Below, piece by piece: positions 27,570 through 36,686 of a DNA stretch of 64,000 bases; the first letter of the stretch is position 1; each line of letters begins with the position of its first letter. The stretch comes from Methanosarcina sp. MTP4 (lineage in GTDB: Archaea; Halobacteriota; Methanosarcinia; Methanosarcinales; Methanosarcinaceae): assembly GCF_000970045.1 (NCBI RefSeq), contig NZ_CP009505.1:3806808-3870807 (forward strand). Direction: 5' to 3'. A model generated the notes under the pieces. It had not been told where the DNA came from, made no database searches, and worked only from the letters and a program-made list of their open reading frames with translations. The position numbers and the translations under genes were made by a program.

Positions 27570-27986
27570 ATGGAAACTGATGAGAAATTTGAGGCAGAAA
27601 AAATTGCAGAAACAATAGTCAGCTGGTATAATGCAATCAAAGTGGATCTTGAAGACAGGGAAAATTTTATGATACTTTTGAAAGTTGCCATCACTAACCC
27701 AACATTCCACATGGAGATTTCCGAAGAGGCCGGAAAACTCAATTATGAAAAACTTGAAGATTTTATCCGGGGGGACATAGAAGGAATAGAACAGTTAATG
27801 AAAGACAAAAGCAAGTATTTCAACAAAGCTCTCCACGGGGAAGTAACTAAGTTCAAAAGCTACCTTGGTGAATATATTGAATCAATATCTAAAGGGGAAA
27901 CTGCAGAGTTTGAGGAGAAGGAACAAAAAATCCGAAGCGTTGCAGAAGAATACTCCGCAATCATCGATGAACTTTCCGCGGAATAA
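27570..27986 (+). CDS. hypothetical acidic helical protein
   Basis: 138 residues from METDEKFEAEK; a longer frame from 27501 would begin inside the 22-bp repeat array and is less likely. It is rich in Glu and Lys with heptad-like helices (EKLEDFIRGDIEGIEQLMKD, EFEEKEQKIRSVAEEYSAI) and probably forms a coiled coil. No known domain is recognised and no signal or membrane segment is present. Neighbours give no clue to function. Confidence 0.65.
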   Translation: METDEKFEAEKIAETIVSWYNAIKVDLEDRENFMILLKVAITNPTFHMEISEEAGKLNYEKLEDFIRGDIEGIEQLMKDKSKYFNKALHGEVTKFKSYLGEYIESISKGETAEFEEKEQKIRSVAEEYSAIIDELSAE

Positions 27987-28183
27987 GCAAAGAATCATTT
28001 TTCAAACAAACTTTCCGGAATGAAAAGCCCTTCAGCCTGGGAACAAGCCTGAAAAAGGGATATCAGGATGCAAGAAGCCTGAAAAAACAAAATACGTATA
28101 AAATGGCCTCAAAATAATTATAAAATTAACCATTCCAATCATCAAAGATATGATAACTTTATTGTTACAGGGTGGCCCGAACT

Positions 28184-28486
28184 ATGGAAGAAAAAGACGA
28201 AATTGACCTGTTTCTCGACTCACAGGAAAAAACGGAAGAAGAACTGCTGCAGGAGAAGTGTGAAAGGACATACAATGCGGCCTCCAATCCAGTACGCAGG
28301 GACATCGTCCGCGGGATATGTTTCCTCGGGAAGACAAAAGAAGAACTCCTGAACGAAACCGGCCTCGATGAAGCCACTTTAAAATTCCATACCGAGGTCC
28401 TTATAAACGCAGATTTTATTTTTCAGGATGAAAAAGAGGTTTACAAACTGACCGAACTGGGGCTGAACGTGCTTCCAAAACTTTAA
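28184..28486 (+). CDS. small winged-helix DNA-binding protein
   Basis: About 100 residues from MEEKDEIDLF (a start four codons earlier at 28172 is also possible). An acidic N-terminus is followed by a winged helix: SNPVRRDIVRGICFLGKTKEELLNETGLDEATLKFHTEVLINADFI, with wing and C-terminal strand EVYKLTELGLNVL. It lies upstream of the COG0523 GTPase gene, and a paralogue lies just downstream of that gene. A regulator of the GTPase or a nearby operon is plausible but not shown. Confidence 0.75.
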   Translation: MEEKDEIDLFLDSQEKTEEELLQEKCERTYNAASNPVRRDIVRGICFLGKTKEELLNETGLDEATLKFHTEVLINADFIFQDEKEVYKLTELGLNVLPKL

Positions 28487-28974
28487 ACTTTTTTTGAATA
28501 ACTTCACTTTTTTTAAGGGCCTGAAACCTCGAAGTCTCCTGCGAAAAGGTCCTCTTCGGCAATCCGTACCCACTCAAACCTGTCAAATCAAGGTGGTGGG
28601 GTTGATGTATACGGGTGGAGAAGTGTCTCATGCAGAGGCTCTGGTGGCCTGTACATGACATGAAGAGAGTTAGAACCTTCCACATGCCGGTTACGCCTAA
28701 GCTGTTGACTATCAAAATGTACCCCCATGTTCTTCTTAATCCGTTCCTGGAAACTAAAAAATGACCAGATAGGGAATATTAGGTCAGAAGAAATAGGTGT
28801 CATGAAGAAGAATCTGTATATTTTATATATTGGAAAATATATTCATTTAGTAATAGTACACGTCGTTAACATTTCATATAAAATCTCCGAATTAACCCAT
28901 TTACACTAAATTGAATTACAAAATCCTGTTTACACATTCCATTTTACAAAAAACAACGAAAGGAAGGAAAAACA
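28487..28974. other. intergenic region before the GTPase gene
   Basis: The first half (28500-28720) has higher GC and codon-like texture (GTCTCATGCAGAGGCTCTGG) that may be a remnant of a mobile element or lost gene; I cannot identify it. The second half is AT-rich with TATA-like TTTTATATATTGG at 28818, a possible promoter for the gene at 28975. Confidence 0.35.
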
Positions 28975-30048
28975 ATGAAAGTAATGATCATAGGAGGTTT
29001 TCTGGGAAGCGGGAAAACCACCACCATACTGAAACTCAGCAGGCGACTGAACGATTCAGGAAAGCGAATTGCCATCATAGTAAACGAGATCGGAGAAATC
29101 GGGCTTGATGGGGATACCTTATCGGGAACCGGGATCACGACCGAAGAACTGACAAGCGGCTGCATCTGCTGCACACTTAAAATCAGCATGCAGTACACTC
29201 TCCAGACCCTGGAAGAAGAATTCAAGCCTGATGTGGTTATCATCGAGCCCACCGGGATAGCCTTCCCGGGACAGATCAGGGAAGAAATCAAGAATATGGG
29301 GCTTTCCGAACTATCCTTTTCCCCTGTGGTGACCCTGGTAGACCCCTGCCGTTTCGGGACCGAAGTCAGTGAAATCCCCAGGTTCATTGAAACCCAGATA
29401 AGGGAAGCCGAGATCCTGGGCATAAATAAGCTGGACACAGCCCCCGGAGAGCGGGTCCTTGCCACGGAAAAGATGCTTTCAAAACTGAACAGCGAAGCCA
29501 TGGTCCTCAAATTCTCTGCAAAAACGGGAGATGAACAGTTCGAAAGCCTGCTAAACCACCTTGCAGTTCCGGGACTTGAAAAAGCCCCTTCAGAGAAACA
29601 AAACTCCATTGAAGTCTCGGAAGTTTCGGCATTTTCAACCCGCTATGCCCTGGTATCCTCCCTTGAACCGGAAAAAGGCATTGCACTTGCAGAAGAGAGC
29701 CTGCTAAGTATCCGGGACCGTGTAAGTGAAATTAACCCCGGGTTCATAGGGCATGTGAAGCTTTCCATCAAACTCCCCGAATCCGTGGTCAAAGGCAGCG
29801 TAACCTCCTCGAAAGAGACCCCCCAGGTAGAAATCCTTGACAGGAAGAGTGAGAAATCCGAATTGAGGTTGCTTTCCGCTATCACGAAAGTCCCTAAAGA
29901 AGAACTTACGGAAATCGTGGAAAGTTCCATAGAGAGCAAACTCAGGGAAGCAGGGGTTCCATTCGAAAAAATGGAGCAGAAAGGGCATGAACACGAACAC
30001 GGAACAAGAGTGGACATGAACATGCTCATGAAGCCGGAAAGGGCATGA
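28975..30048 (+). CDS. COG0523 (CobW/YjiA-type) GTPase
   Basis: 357-residue G3E-family GTPase, a metal chaperone or cofactor-insertion factor. Walker A GGFLGSGKTTT (residues 7-17), the signature metal site CICCTL (CxCC, ~62-67), Walker B region DVVIIEPTGIAFPGQ and guanine-specificity motif NKLD (~144) are all present. The C-terminal part is the CobW-C domain, ending in a His-rich GHEHEHG tail for metal binding. A 58-bp tandem duplication at the 3' end changed the last residues (see repeat at 29980). Substrate metal unknown; cobalt, nickel or zinc handling fits the family and organism. Confidence 0.9.
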   Translation: MKVMIIGGFLGSGKTTTILKLSRRLNDSGKRIAIIVNEIGEIGLDGDTLSGTGITTEELTSGCICCTLKISMQYTLQTLEEEFKPDVVIIEPTGIAFPGQIREEIKNMGLSELSFSPVVTLVDPCRFGTEVSEIPRFIETQIREAEILGINKLDTAPGERVLATEKMLSKLNSEAMVLKFSAKTGDEQFESLLNHLAVPGLEKAPSEKQNSIEVSEVSAFSTRYALVSSLEPEKGIALAEESLLSIRDRVSEINPGFIGHVKLSIKLPESVVKGSVTSSKETPQVEILDRKSEKSELRLLSAITKVPKEELTEIVESSIESKLREAGVPFEKMEQKGHEHEHGTRVDMNMLMKPERA

Positions 30049-30143
30049 ACACGAACACGGAACAAGAGTGGACATGAACATGCTCATGAAGCCGGAAAGG
30101 GCATGAACACGGACACGGAACAAGAGTGGACATGAACAAATGA
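29980..30143. repeat. 58-bp tandem repeat at the 3' end of the GTPase gene
   Basis: AAAGGGCATGAACACG starts at 29980, 30038 and 30096, period 58. Since 58 is not a multiple of three, each copy changes frame. The gene now stops in the second copy (GAA AGG GCA TGA). The third copy, read in the original frame, ends G-H-E-H-G-H-G-T-R-V-D-M-N-K-stop at 30141-30143, which looks like the ancestral C-terminus. Confidence 0.85.
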
Positions 30144-30442
30144 GCATTGAGTTGATTTTCTTTTCTTAACTTCCTCGCGACAAAAAGTTTTCCCTCCTCT
30201 TTGCACCTTGCCCAACCACCCTTAAAACAGGAGCGCTCAGTGCTCCTATCCCCCTAAAACAGGGACCTCAGGAGGAAGGCAAACTGTTCATCCCAAAAAA
30301 CTTTGCCGAAGGGACGGGTTTTTGGGAGAGATTATCTCTGCTTGAGAAAAAAAGGTAAAAAATGGAGGTATTTGTGAATGAAAAAATAGAAATTGTATGA
30401 ATGATTAAAACTCTGTATTTAAAAAATACATGGAGCACTGAT
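30144..30442. other. intergenic region
   Basis: Contains T-rich TTGATTTTCTTTTCTTAAC right after the repeats, a likely terminator, and the near-duplicate CCCTTAAAACAGGAGCG / CCCCTAAAACAGGGACC at 30220-30267. No gene seen. Confidence 0.4.
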
Positions 30443-30763
30443 ATGCAAGAAAAAGAAGAAGACGAACTTGATGTCTACATAAATTCCGAGAAAGGGCCAA
30501 GCGAAGCTGAAGCTATTAAAAAAGACCATGTAATGATGGGAAAGGTCGCCCTGAGTTCAGAGAGGAGAAAACTCGTGAGGATTGTAGGTTTTTCCGGAAT
30601 AAAAAAAGAGGAATTAAAGGAGAAATCAGGCCTTAGTGACTTCATGTATAAATACCACATGGATCTCTTGCTCAAGGAAGGGATCCTTAAGGACGAAGGG
30701 GGAAAATATCACCTGACGGACCCCCAAGGAATTACAGTACATGAGTCAGGATTAAGGATTTAA
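30443..30763 (+). CDS. small winged-helix DNA-binding protein
   Basis: 106 residues from MQEKEEDELD. It is a paralogue of the protein at 28184: both have an acidic N-terminus with E-x-D-x-x-I/L-x-x-x-x-x-S/N, then S-x-x-RR-x-I/L-V-R-I and GK/IKKEEL-x-x-x-x-GL. The helix-turn-helix is FSGIKKEELKEKSGLSDFMYKYHMDLLLKEGIL, followed by the wing GGKYHLTDPQG. The two flank the COG0523 GTPase gene. The longer frame beginning at 30401 has no ribosome-binding site. Confidence 0.72.
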   Translation: MQEKEEDELDVYINSEKGPSEAEAIKKDHVMMGKVALSSERRKLVRIVGFSGIKKEELKEKSGLSDFMYKYHMDLLLKEGILKDEGGKYHLTDPQGITVHESGLRI

Positions 30764-31298
30764 GGGCCAGAGGGTTGATGCCGGAATCCTAATTAAAGCC
30801 TGAATACTAAAAAACGGGCCTGAAAATCAAAATCAAAAAATATGGGTCATGAGGGTTTTTGAAGTTCATCATAAATGATTAAATGTGCCAAATTTTTGGC
30901 AAGTGTGGACTTTTCCGACGCTCTCAAAAAGGAAAAATTTCATTCCTTTTTGGATTCATTCGTTTTTGTATTCCTTACTTATAAGTATCCTCATGAATTT
31001 ATGCCGGTTTTCAGTATATGCCGGTTTTCAGTCCGTGAATCATTCCTTTTAAATCCATACGTTCATTTCTATTCATTCCATTCCATACATAAGGAAATAT
31101 AAATTTAGAAAGCATGCGACACGGTTCAACGACTGAACAGGTGAGGGTGCTTTTTACTAAAAAGCGATAAGTTTTTATGTTTTTCAGAATAATGGCGTAA
31201 TGCTTAAAGTTTTCGATATTCTATGGAAGTTTCAAAAACGCCCCTGTCTAATTTCCAGAATACATATCGAATGATAAACAAACGGAGTGTGAATAAAT
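30764..31298. promoter_or_regulatory. upstream region of the ferredoxin gene
   Basis: 535 bp without a gene. AAGTTTTTATG near 31170 is TATA-like and would give a leader of ~100 bases. A short duplication ATGCCGGTTTTCAGT occurs at 31000 and 31018. A 75-codon frame (30875) is Phe-rich and not convincing. Confidence 0.4.
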
Positions 31299-31481
31299 AT
31301 GCCAGCAATAGTTAACGAGGAAGAATGTTCCGGATGCGGAACCTGTGTCGATGAATGTCCCTCAGAAGCAATCACCCTCGACGATGACAAGGGAATCGCA
31401 GTCGTCGACCAGGACGAATGTGTAGAATGTGGTGCATGCGAAGAGGCATGCCCGAACGACGCAATCAAGGTAGAAGAATAA
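31299..31481 (+). CDS. 2[4Fe-4S] ferredoxin
   Basis: 60-residue clostridial-type ferredoxin. Two cluster motifs, [12 protein letters not shown] (~10-21) and [12 protein letters not shown] (~40-51), each CX2CX2CX3CP, are separated by the usual acidic loop. It is a soluble low-potential electron carrier. Strong codon bias and an independent promoter region suggest high expression. Many methanogen enzymes use it, so neighbours do not point to one partner; it is followed by T-rich sequence and asd. Confidence 0.97.
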   Translation: MPAIVNEEECSGCGTCVDECPSEAITLDDDKGIAVVDQDECVECGACEEACPNDAIKVEE

Positions 31482-31499
31482 AACAATCAGCTTGGAATA

Positions 31500-31545
31500 A
31501 TTTTTTATTCCATTTTTCTTTTTCATTTTTATCGAATTATTTCTT
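31500..31545 (+). terminator. T-rich terminator after the ferredoxin gene
   Basis: TTTTTTATTCCATTTTTCTTTTTC follows the stop codon within 20-50 bases, a typical archaeal terminator. Confidence 0.6.
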
Positions 31546-31568
31546 TCTCTACGGAGGTATTTTTTTAG

Positions 31569-32597
31569 ATGGCAGCAGTTAAAGCGGGTATTTTAGGCGC
31601 CACCGGTGCTGTAGGGCAGCGGTTCATAGAAGCACTGGCAAACCATCCCTGGTTTGAGATCACAGCCCTTGCAGCATCCGAGAGAAGCGCCGGAAAAACG
31701 TATAAAAACGCAGCAAACTGGAGGCTTGACACCCCGATGCCGGAAAACGTGGCCGACATCGAAGTGGTCCCTGTGGATCCAAAAGCCGTGGACGCCGACG
31801 TGGTATTTTCGGCTCTCCCTGCAGACCTTGCCCTCACTGTCGAACCGGACTTTGCAAAAGCCGGCTTTGCAGTTGCAAGTAACGCCTCAGCCTACAGGAT
31901 GGAAACAGACATCCCCCTTGTAATCCCCGAGGTAAACCCCGAACACCTGGGGCTCCTTGAAGTCCAGCAGGACAACAGGGGATGGGACGGGTATATCATC
32001 ACAAACCCCAACTGCTCCACCATCGTCATGACAGTGAGCCTGAAACCCCTGATGCAGTTCGGGCTCGAGTCAATCCAGGTCGCCACAATGCAGGCAATCT
32101 CTGGAGCCGGGTTTGCCGGGATCCCGGCAATGGCAATCTACGACAACGTGGTCCCATACATCGGAAATGAAGAAAATAAAATGGAGACCGAACCCCTGAA
32201 GCTCCTTGGAAAATTCAACGGTGCGGAAATCTTACCTGCAGACATAAAAGTAAGCGCTTCCTGCCACAGGGTCCCGGTAATTGACGGGCACACGGAAGCC
32301 ATCTGGGCAGGCATGGAAGCAAAACCCAGCCCCGAGGAAGTAAGGGAAGCCTTCCTGAGCTTCGACCCGAAACTGGGAGACCTCCCCTCGGAACCCGCAA
32401 AAGCCCTTATCGTGCGGGACGAAGTCGATCGGCCCCAGCCGCGCCTGGACCGCAACATGGGCGACGGCATGAGCGTTTCCGTAGGCCGGATCAGAGAAGG
32501 CATCCGCTACATAGCAATGGGACACAACACAATCCGCGGAGCCGCAGGGGCAAGTGTCCTGAATGCGGAACTTCTGCACTCCATGGGAAAGCTCTGA
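31569..32597 (+). CDS. asd: aspartate-semialdehyde dehydrogenase
   Basis: 342 residues. It reduces aspartyl phosphate to the semialdehyde for lysine, threonine and methionine synthesis, and in methanogens also for the aromatic precursor used by the synthase at 23478. NADP-binding loop [10 protein letters not shown] (~9-18); catalytic Cys149 in NPNCSTIV; acid/base His and substrate Arg in the [18 protein letters not shown] region (~234-251). Length and motifs fit the archaeal/fungal branch. GGAGG lies ~11 bases before the ATG. Confidence 0.95.
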   Translation: MAAVKAGILGATGAVGQRFIEALANHPWFEITALAASERSAGKTYKNAANWRLDTPMPENVADIEVVPVDPKAVDADVVFSALPADLALTVEPDFAKAGFAVASNASAYRMETDIPLVIPEVNPEHLGLLEVQQDNRGWDGYIITNPNCSTIVMTVSLKPLMQFGLESIQVATMQAISGAGFAGIPAMAIYDNVVPYIGNEENKMETEPLKLLGKFNGAEILPADIKVSASCHRVPVIDGHTEAIWAGMEAKPSPEEVREAFLSFDPKLGDLPSEPAKALIVRDEVDRPQPRLDRNMGDGMSVSVGRIREGIRYIAMGHNTIRGAAGASVLNAELLHSMGKL

Positions 32598-32956
32598 GCA
32601 GAGAGCTTCATCCCAACCTATTTTTATTTCAACAGAATTTAAAGGTATCAAAGTCTTATTTTATCAATTTTAACCATATCAGGCCCCCCCATCTACCATT
32701 TGATCTTATTTTACCATATTCAGGGCAAGATTACAGAAATCAGAAATGAGATTTATAGAAATGTGAGATATAATTGCCCGTCAATATAAAAAGGGACTTA
32801 AAGGATGCAAACCAAAATAAGTATTGGTAGAAAGTGTAACTTCGATTTGAAGTGTGAATTAGACACCATGTCTGAATTAAATATTAAGTCTGAATTAGTT
32901 TTTAATTTTGTTTAAGGAAAAACTTTCCCGGACCAGAAAAGCATCGAGCGAGAGCT
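32598..32956. other. intergenic region before the Nudix gene
   Basis: AT-rich, with several AAGTCTGAATTA / ATGTCTGAATTA words at 32868-32900. The frame of the Nudix gene stays open for some codons above the ATG at 32957, so its true start might be slightly upstream. Confidence 0.35.
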
Positions 32957-33802
32957 ATGCAAAGGGAATTCCACCTGTCGGACCGGAGGTTTACATTTGG
33001 GCTCAAACCTCCGGAATCCTCCGACAAAGACCCAATGTGCTTTGCCTTCAGTCAGCGCAGACTGCTTGTATGGAAATGGGTAGGAAGGATTATGGAAATT
33101 CCATGCCAGACAGATCTCGAGAAATCAGGTCTGCCCATTTGTAGATAGCAGTACCTTGGGACCTTTGACAACAGGCCCTGTTACTCCCTCGAACTGGAAG
33201 AGGGAGTCGAAGCGCCTGAAAACATGGAATTTCTGGAACTCCCCCGGCTCTATGGAAAGCTGAAAGCCGACCTTCTGGGAGTCGCGGGAATGGCCGTCCA
33301 GGTAATGGAATGGGACCGGACGAACCAGTTTTGCAGCTTCTGCGGAACTCGTACGACCCTGAGAAAAAAAGACCGGGCCAGGCAATGCCCTGACTGTGGA
33401 ACCCGGTATTACCCCAGGGTCACACCTGCAGTACTTGTACTTATCTCCAGGGACAAAGAATTGCTGCTTGCCAGGTCCCCCCGATTTCCTCCCGGGACTT
33501 ACTGCCTGGTAGCTGGTTTTGTAGAACCCGGAGAAACCGTGGAAGAAGCCGCGGAAAGGGAGGTGAGGGAAGAAGTCGGGGTCAGCATAAAGGACCTGAA
33601 TTATTTCGGAAGCCAACCTTGGCCTTTCCCTCACACCCTGATGCTGGGCTTCACGGCAAAGTATGCAGGAGGAGAAGTCGTTGTGAACCATGAGGAAATC
33701 GAAGACGCCCACTGGTTCCCTGTAGAAAAACTACCACCTCTTCCTTCAAAAATAGGGCTTTCCAAAAGGATCATAGCCCACTTTGTTGAGAATTTGGATT
33801 GA
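32957..33802 (+). CDS. NudC-like NAD(H) pyrophosphatase with in-frame TAG
   Basis: About 281 codons in one frame, interrupted only by TAG at 33146-33148 (codon 64). The first part (REFHLSDRRFTFGLKPP, MCFAFSQRRLL, TDLEKSGLP) and the part after TAG (QYLGTFDNRPCYSLELEEG) together match the N-terminal domain of NudC enzymes. Then come a zinc ribbon (CSFC, CPDC), the Nudix box GFVEPGETVEEAAEREVREEVGV and the NudC motif SQPWPFPH. These enzymes hydrolyse NADH or remove NAD caps from RNA. TAG can be read as pyrrolysine in this lineage, so a full-length protein is possible; otherwise translation restarts at ATG 33224 and loses the N-terminal domain, or the gene is a pseudogene. Confidence 0.75.
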
Positions 33803-33879
33803 ATATTCGACCTGATTCATTGATTCAGCCTGATTCATTGATTCAGTAGGGTCCTCTCAGTATCAGCCTGAATCAAAAT

Positions 33880-35070
33880 TCAGGAAAAAAGTTTCCATGC
33901 GGCCTCTTCAGCTCTCCGCATGACCTCTTTTACCGGAGTCACCGACTTTCTTGCGACCTGTTTGCAGTCCTCAAACTCCGCGGAGATGTTGAGCAAAACT
34001 CCTTCGGAGTCCCTGGCTACCTTGACAGCCACTTCAAACACCTTTCCGTCAACATCGATCCTGACCGTTTCGATCTTCCGGGCGGCGATCAGCCGGTGCC
34101 TGGTAGGAATCACCCTGATACCCAGGGAACCTGTTTCAGTTATGATTTTCCGGGCAAGTTTCGAGCTGTCTTCGGGTTTGCATATGACCTTTATAACATG
34201 GGCGGGCCGGCCTTTTTTCATGGTAGCGGGGATAATCACAACGTCCCTGGCCCCCATGACAAGCAGTTCCTCGAAGAGGTTGCCGAGCACTTCTCCGCTC
34301 ACGTCGTCCGCATTTGTCTCCAGGACCTCGATCGTATCCTGGATCAGGCAGGAGTCAGGTTCGGATAGTATGCCCTGGAGCACGTTCGGCCCCGGAAGGT
34401 CGGCATCTCCTGCTCCGTATCCTACCGCTGTTACCCTCCCCTGGGGGAAAGCTTCAACGGATTTTGCAAAATGGGAAAGGACAGCGGCCCCGGTTGGAGT
34501 GAGCAGTTCTTTTTTCACGTTGCCCCCCCTGAAAAAGAGCTTCCCGTTCCTGAGAATCTCGAGGGTTGCGGGGGCCGGTACCGGAAGAGTCCCGTGGGCG
34601 GATTCAACCGTTCCGCTGCCGACATTGATAGGAGTGCAGTAAACGGCGTCACAGCCAAGGGCATGGATCGCAGCCGAAGAGCCAATGACATCAGCAAGTG
34701 CGTCACTTTGGCCCACCTCGTGGAAGTGCAGGTCCGCGAGGTCGGAATACCCGTGGACAGCAGCTTCAGCTTCCGCCATCTTCGCAAAGATGTCAAGAGC
34801 ACTTACTTCCACAAGGGAAGGCAGTTTTGCGGACTTGATTATGTCTATCAGTTCGGGGTATTTCCGGACTTTTTCCTTTTCCGGCACTCCTATCCGAACA
34901 TCCAGGGCTTTTATGCCCTTTTTCTTAACTTCCCGGATGTCCACGGACACGTCTACGGAAGCCTCTATCAATTCCCGGACGTACTGCCGGTCTGCCCCGA
35001 GGTCAAGGGTACAGCCAAGGATCATGTCCCCGGCAGCCCCTGAAAAAGGATTGAAAATCAACGCTTTCAT
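33880..35070 (-). CDS. larC: nickel-pincer cofactor nickel chelatase LarC
   Basis: 396 residues from the ATG six bases after GGCAGG; a GTG at 35100 is possible. LarC inserts nickel into the pyridinium bisthiocarboxylate nucleotide to form the nickel-pincer cofactor. Visible features: FNPFSGAAGDMILG at the N-terminus, LHFHEVGQSDALADVIG (~110-126), and the C-terminal domain TNADDVSGEVLGNLFEELLVMGA with MKKGRPAH. The domain order is normal, without the programmed frameshift seen in some lactobacilli. It follows larB directly. LarA and LarE are not in the window. Confidence 0.93.
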   Translation of the reverse strand: MKALIFNPFSGAAGDMILGCTLDLGADRQYVRELIEASVDVSVDIREVKKKGIKALDVRIGVPEKEKVRKYPELIDIIKSAKLPSLVEVSALDIFAKMAEAEAAVHGYSDLADLHFHEVGQSDALADVIGSSAAIHALGCDAVYCTPINVGSGTVESAHGTLPVPAPATLEILRNGKLFFRGGNVKKELLTPTGAAVLSHFAKSVEAFPQGRVTAVGYGAGDADLPGPNVLQGILSEPDSCLIQDTIEVLETNADDVSGEVLGNLFEELLVMGARDVVIIPATMKKGRPAHVIKVICKPEDSSKLARKIITETGSLGIRVIPTRHRLIAARKIETVRIDVDGKVFEVAVKVARDSEGVLLNISAEFEDCKQVARKSVTPVKEVMRRAEEAAWKLFS

Positions 35071-35100
35071 GAAATTCCTGCCTGCAGGTCTTCGATTCAC

Positions 35101-35943
35101 TTATTCCTGCTCTTTATTACCCTTCTCTTTATTCCCATGCCCTTTATTTCCCTGCATAACACCGGTTCCTGCAGCAGCTGCGATCAAATTCGCTATACGA
35201 GCCGCAAAGGCTCCGGCTACAAAGCCAGCATCGATGTTCACTACCGAGATGATGGAGCAGGACTGAAGCATTGAGAGAAGGGCTGCTTCCCCTCCTCCTC
35301 CTGCCCCGTATCCCGTGGAAACGGGCAGCCCTATCACCGGCACATCGACCAGCCCCGAGACCACAGTGGGAAGAGTCCCTTCCCTTCCCGCGGCAACAAC
35401 GATAGCTCCGGGGTTCCTGGCTTTGAGCCTCTGGAGTTCAGGGATCAGCCTGTGAATACCTGCGACTCCCACGTCATACACAGCAACGGTCTCACATCCC
35501 ATCTCGGAAGCCACTACCCTGGCCTCCTCAGCCGCAGGGATATCCGCCGTACCTGCGGAAATGACCCCCACAACTCCACCGGTGACCGGCGAAGGAGTTC
35601 CATCATGAACGACTACGGTGCGAGCCCGCCGGTTCAACTCAAGCTTTTCAGGAGGGAATGCTTTCATGAGAGCTTCAACGTGCTTTTCCGAGACCCTTGT
35701 TATCAGGGCTCTTCCGCTCTCGGCGACCAGGACCTTTGCAATCTCCACGACGTCTTCGGGTTCCTTGCAGTCGGCAAGGATTGCTTCCATTATCCCGGTC
35801 CGACTTTTCCTGTGGGTATCCACCTTCGCAATGCTCGAGTAACTCACAAAACCCATGGACCGAATCTGCTCTTCCGCAGTTTCAAGCTCGATTGTTCCGT
35901 TTTTGATATCTTTTAAAACTTTTGTTAGATCCAGAGGGACCAC
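35101..35943 (-). CDS. larB: nickel-pincer cofactor biosynthesis protein LarB
   Basis: 280 residues. LarB carboxylates and hydrolyses nicotinic acid adenine dinucleotide in the first step of nickel-pincer cofactor synthesis. The C-terminal half resembles PurE (AIR carboxylase): VVGVISAGTADIPAAEEA, VYDVGVAGIHRL, VVAAGREGTLPTVVSGLVDVPVIGLPVSTGYG. The N-terminal ~100 residues are LarB-specific (FVSYSSIAKVDTHRKSR, GVPEVV-like region). The last ~15 residues are a Lys/Glu/Gly tail (GNKGHGNKEKGNKEQE) that looks like local DNA repetition. larC begins within 31 bases, so they are co-transcribed. Confidence 0.93.
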   Translation of the reverse strand: MVPLDLTKVLKDIKNGTIELETAEEQIRSMGFVSYSSIAKVDTHRKSRTGIMEAILADCKEPEDVVEIAKVLVAESGRALITRVSEKHVEALMKAFPPEKLELNRRARTVVVHDGTPSPVTGGVVGVISAGTADIPAAEEARVVASEMGCETVAVYDVGVAGIHRLIPELQRLKARNPGAIVVAAGREGTLPTVVSGLVDVPVIGLPVSTGYGAGGGGEAALLSMLQSCSIISVVNIDAGFVAGAFAARIANLIAAAAGTGVMQGNKGHGNKEKGNKEQE

Positions 35944-36095
35944 CTTCCAAGATGTGGACGTTATAAGATAACAGGCATTTTCTGATAATACCTTTCATGA
36001 CAAAAATATTCCAGAATAAGAAATGATTTTTTTTCTTGAATGGAAACGCTTTCGTGAAAGACACCCTTACCCCGAAAAAAGATAAAAACCGAGCT

Positions 36096-36686
36096 TCAAT
36101 TCCCGAAGCAAGTTTTCGTCTTATCCGTACAGCACAGTTTTTTCGAAACTGGGGACAAAGGCGTATTTTCCAGTCCCAGGTTATCATCCTCGAAATTAAC
36201 AGTAAAGTCCTTTATGCCTTTCAGAGCCCTTTCTTCAATCAATTCCTTAATTTCATACATAGAAAGCTTCAGGCCGGCTTCTCTTACCCGATTTGTCAGT
36301 TCCTTTAGCTCTTCGTACTCAACCCGGGCAGAAAGAGGCTTTTTTTCTTTTCCTAGAACTATTTTTACATCAATTTCCCCTTCCCAAAGAGGCAGGTCAT
36401 TTTCATCCCTGAAAGAAAGGCAGAGCGACCTCATTTCGTAGTCAAAAGGATAATGTTCGGTCTTCAAAATCCTGACCCCGAGAGTACCGGTTTCCAGAGC
36501 CATGAACTCGGCAAGGACCTCAAGGTTCCCTTCCTCACTGTCGATCAGAAAAATATATTCGCTCCGGCCTTTCTTCGTGAAAGCCGGCACTACATGCACA
36601 TTTTTAGCCCCAAGCTTCATCAGTTCCTCGATCAGGTAGGGCACCTGGTCACATGTAATATTGTCAACGTTGGTCATTAAGAGCAA
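36096..36686 (-). CDS. stand-alone LarC C-terminal-domain homologue
   Basis: 196 residues. It aligns with the last ~150 residues of the LarC encoded downstream: VDNITCDQVPYLIEELMKLGAKNVHVVPAFTKKGRSEY against ADDVSGEVLGNLFEELLVMGARDVVIIPATMKKGRPAH, and LETGTLGVRILKTEHYPF against TETGSLGIRVIPTRHRLI. The N-terminal metal/nucleotide part of LarC is missing. A Cys-containing tail (KLCCTDKTKTCFGN) is new. It precedes larB on the same strand by ~150 bases. It may help LarC in nickel delivery or bind the cofactor; this is inference. Confidence 0.75.
   Translation of the reverse strand: MLLMTNVDNITCDQVPYLIEELMKLGAKNVHVVPAFTKKGRSEYIFLIDSEEGNLEVLAEFMALETGTLGVRILKTEHYPFDYEMRSLCLSFRDENDLPLWEGEIDVKIVLGKEKKPLSARVEYEELKELTNRVREAGLKLSMYEIKELIEERALKGIKDFTVNFEDDNLGLENTPLSPVSKKLCCTDKTKTCFGN

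Noticed and set aside
28500-28740. Mobile-element remnant
   Set aside because: Texture differs from neighbours, but no transposase motif, terminal repeats or intron domain could be shown.
29643-30147. Minus-strand frames opposite the GTPase gene with FMSMFMSTLVPCSC repeats
   Set aside because: Antisense reading of the His-rich 58-bp repeat.
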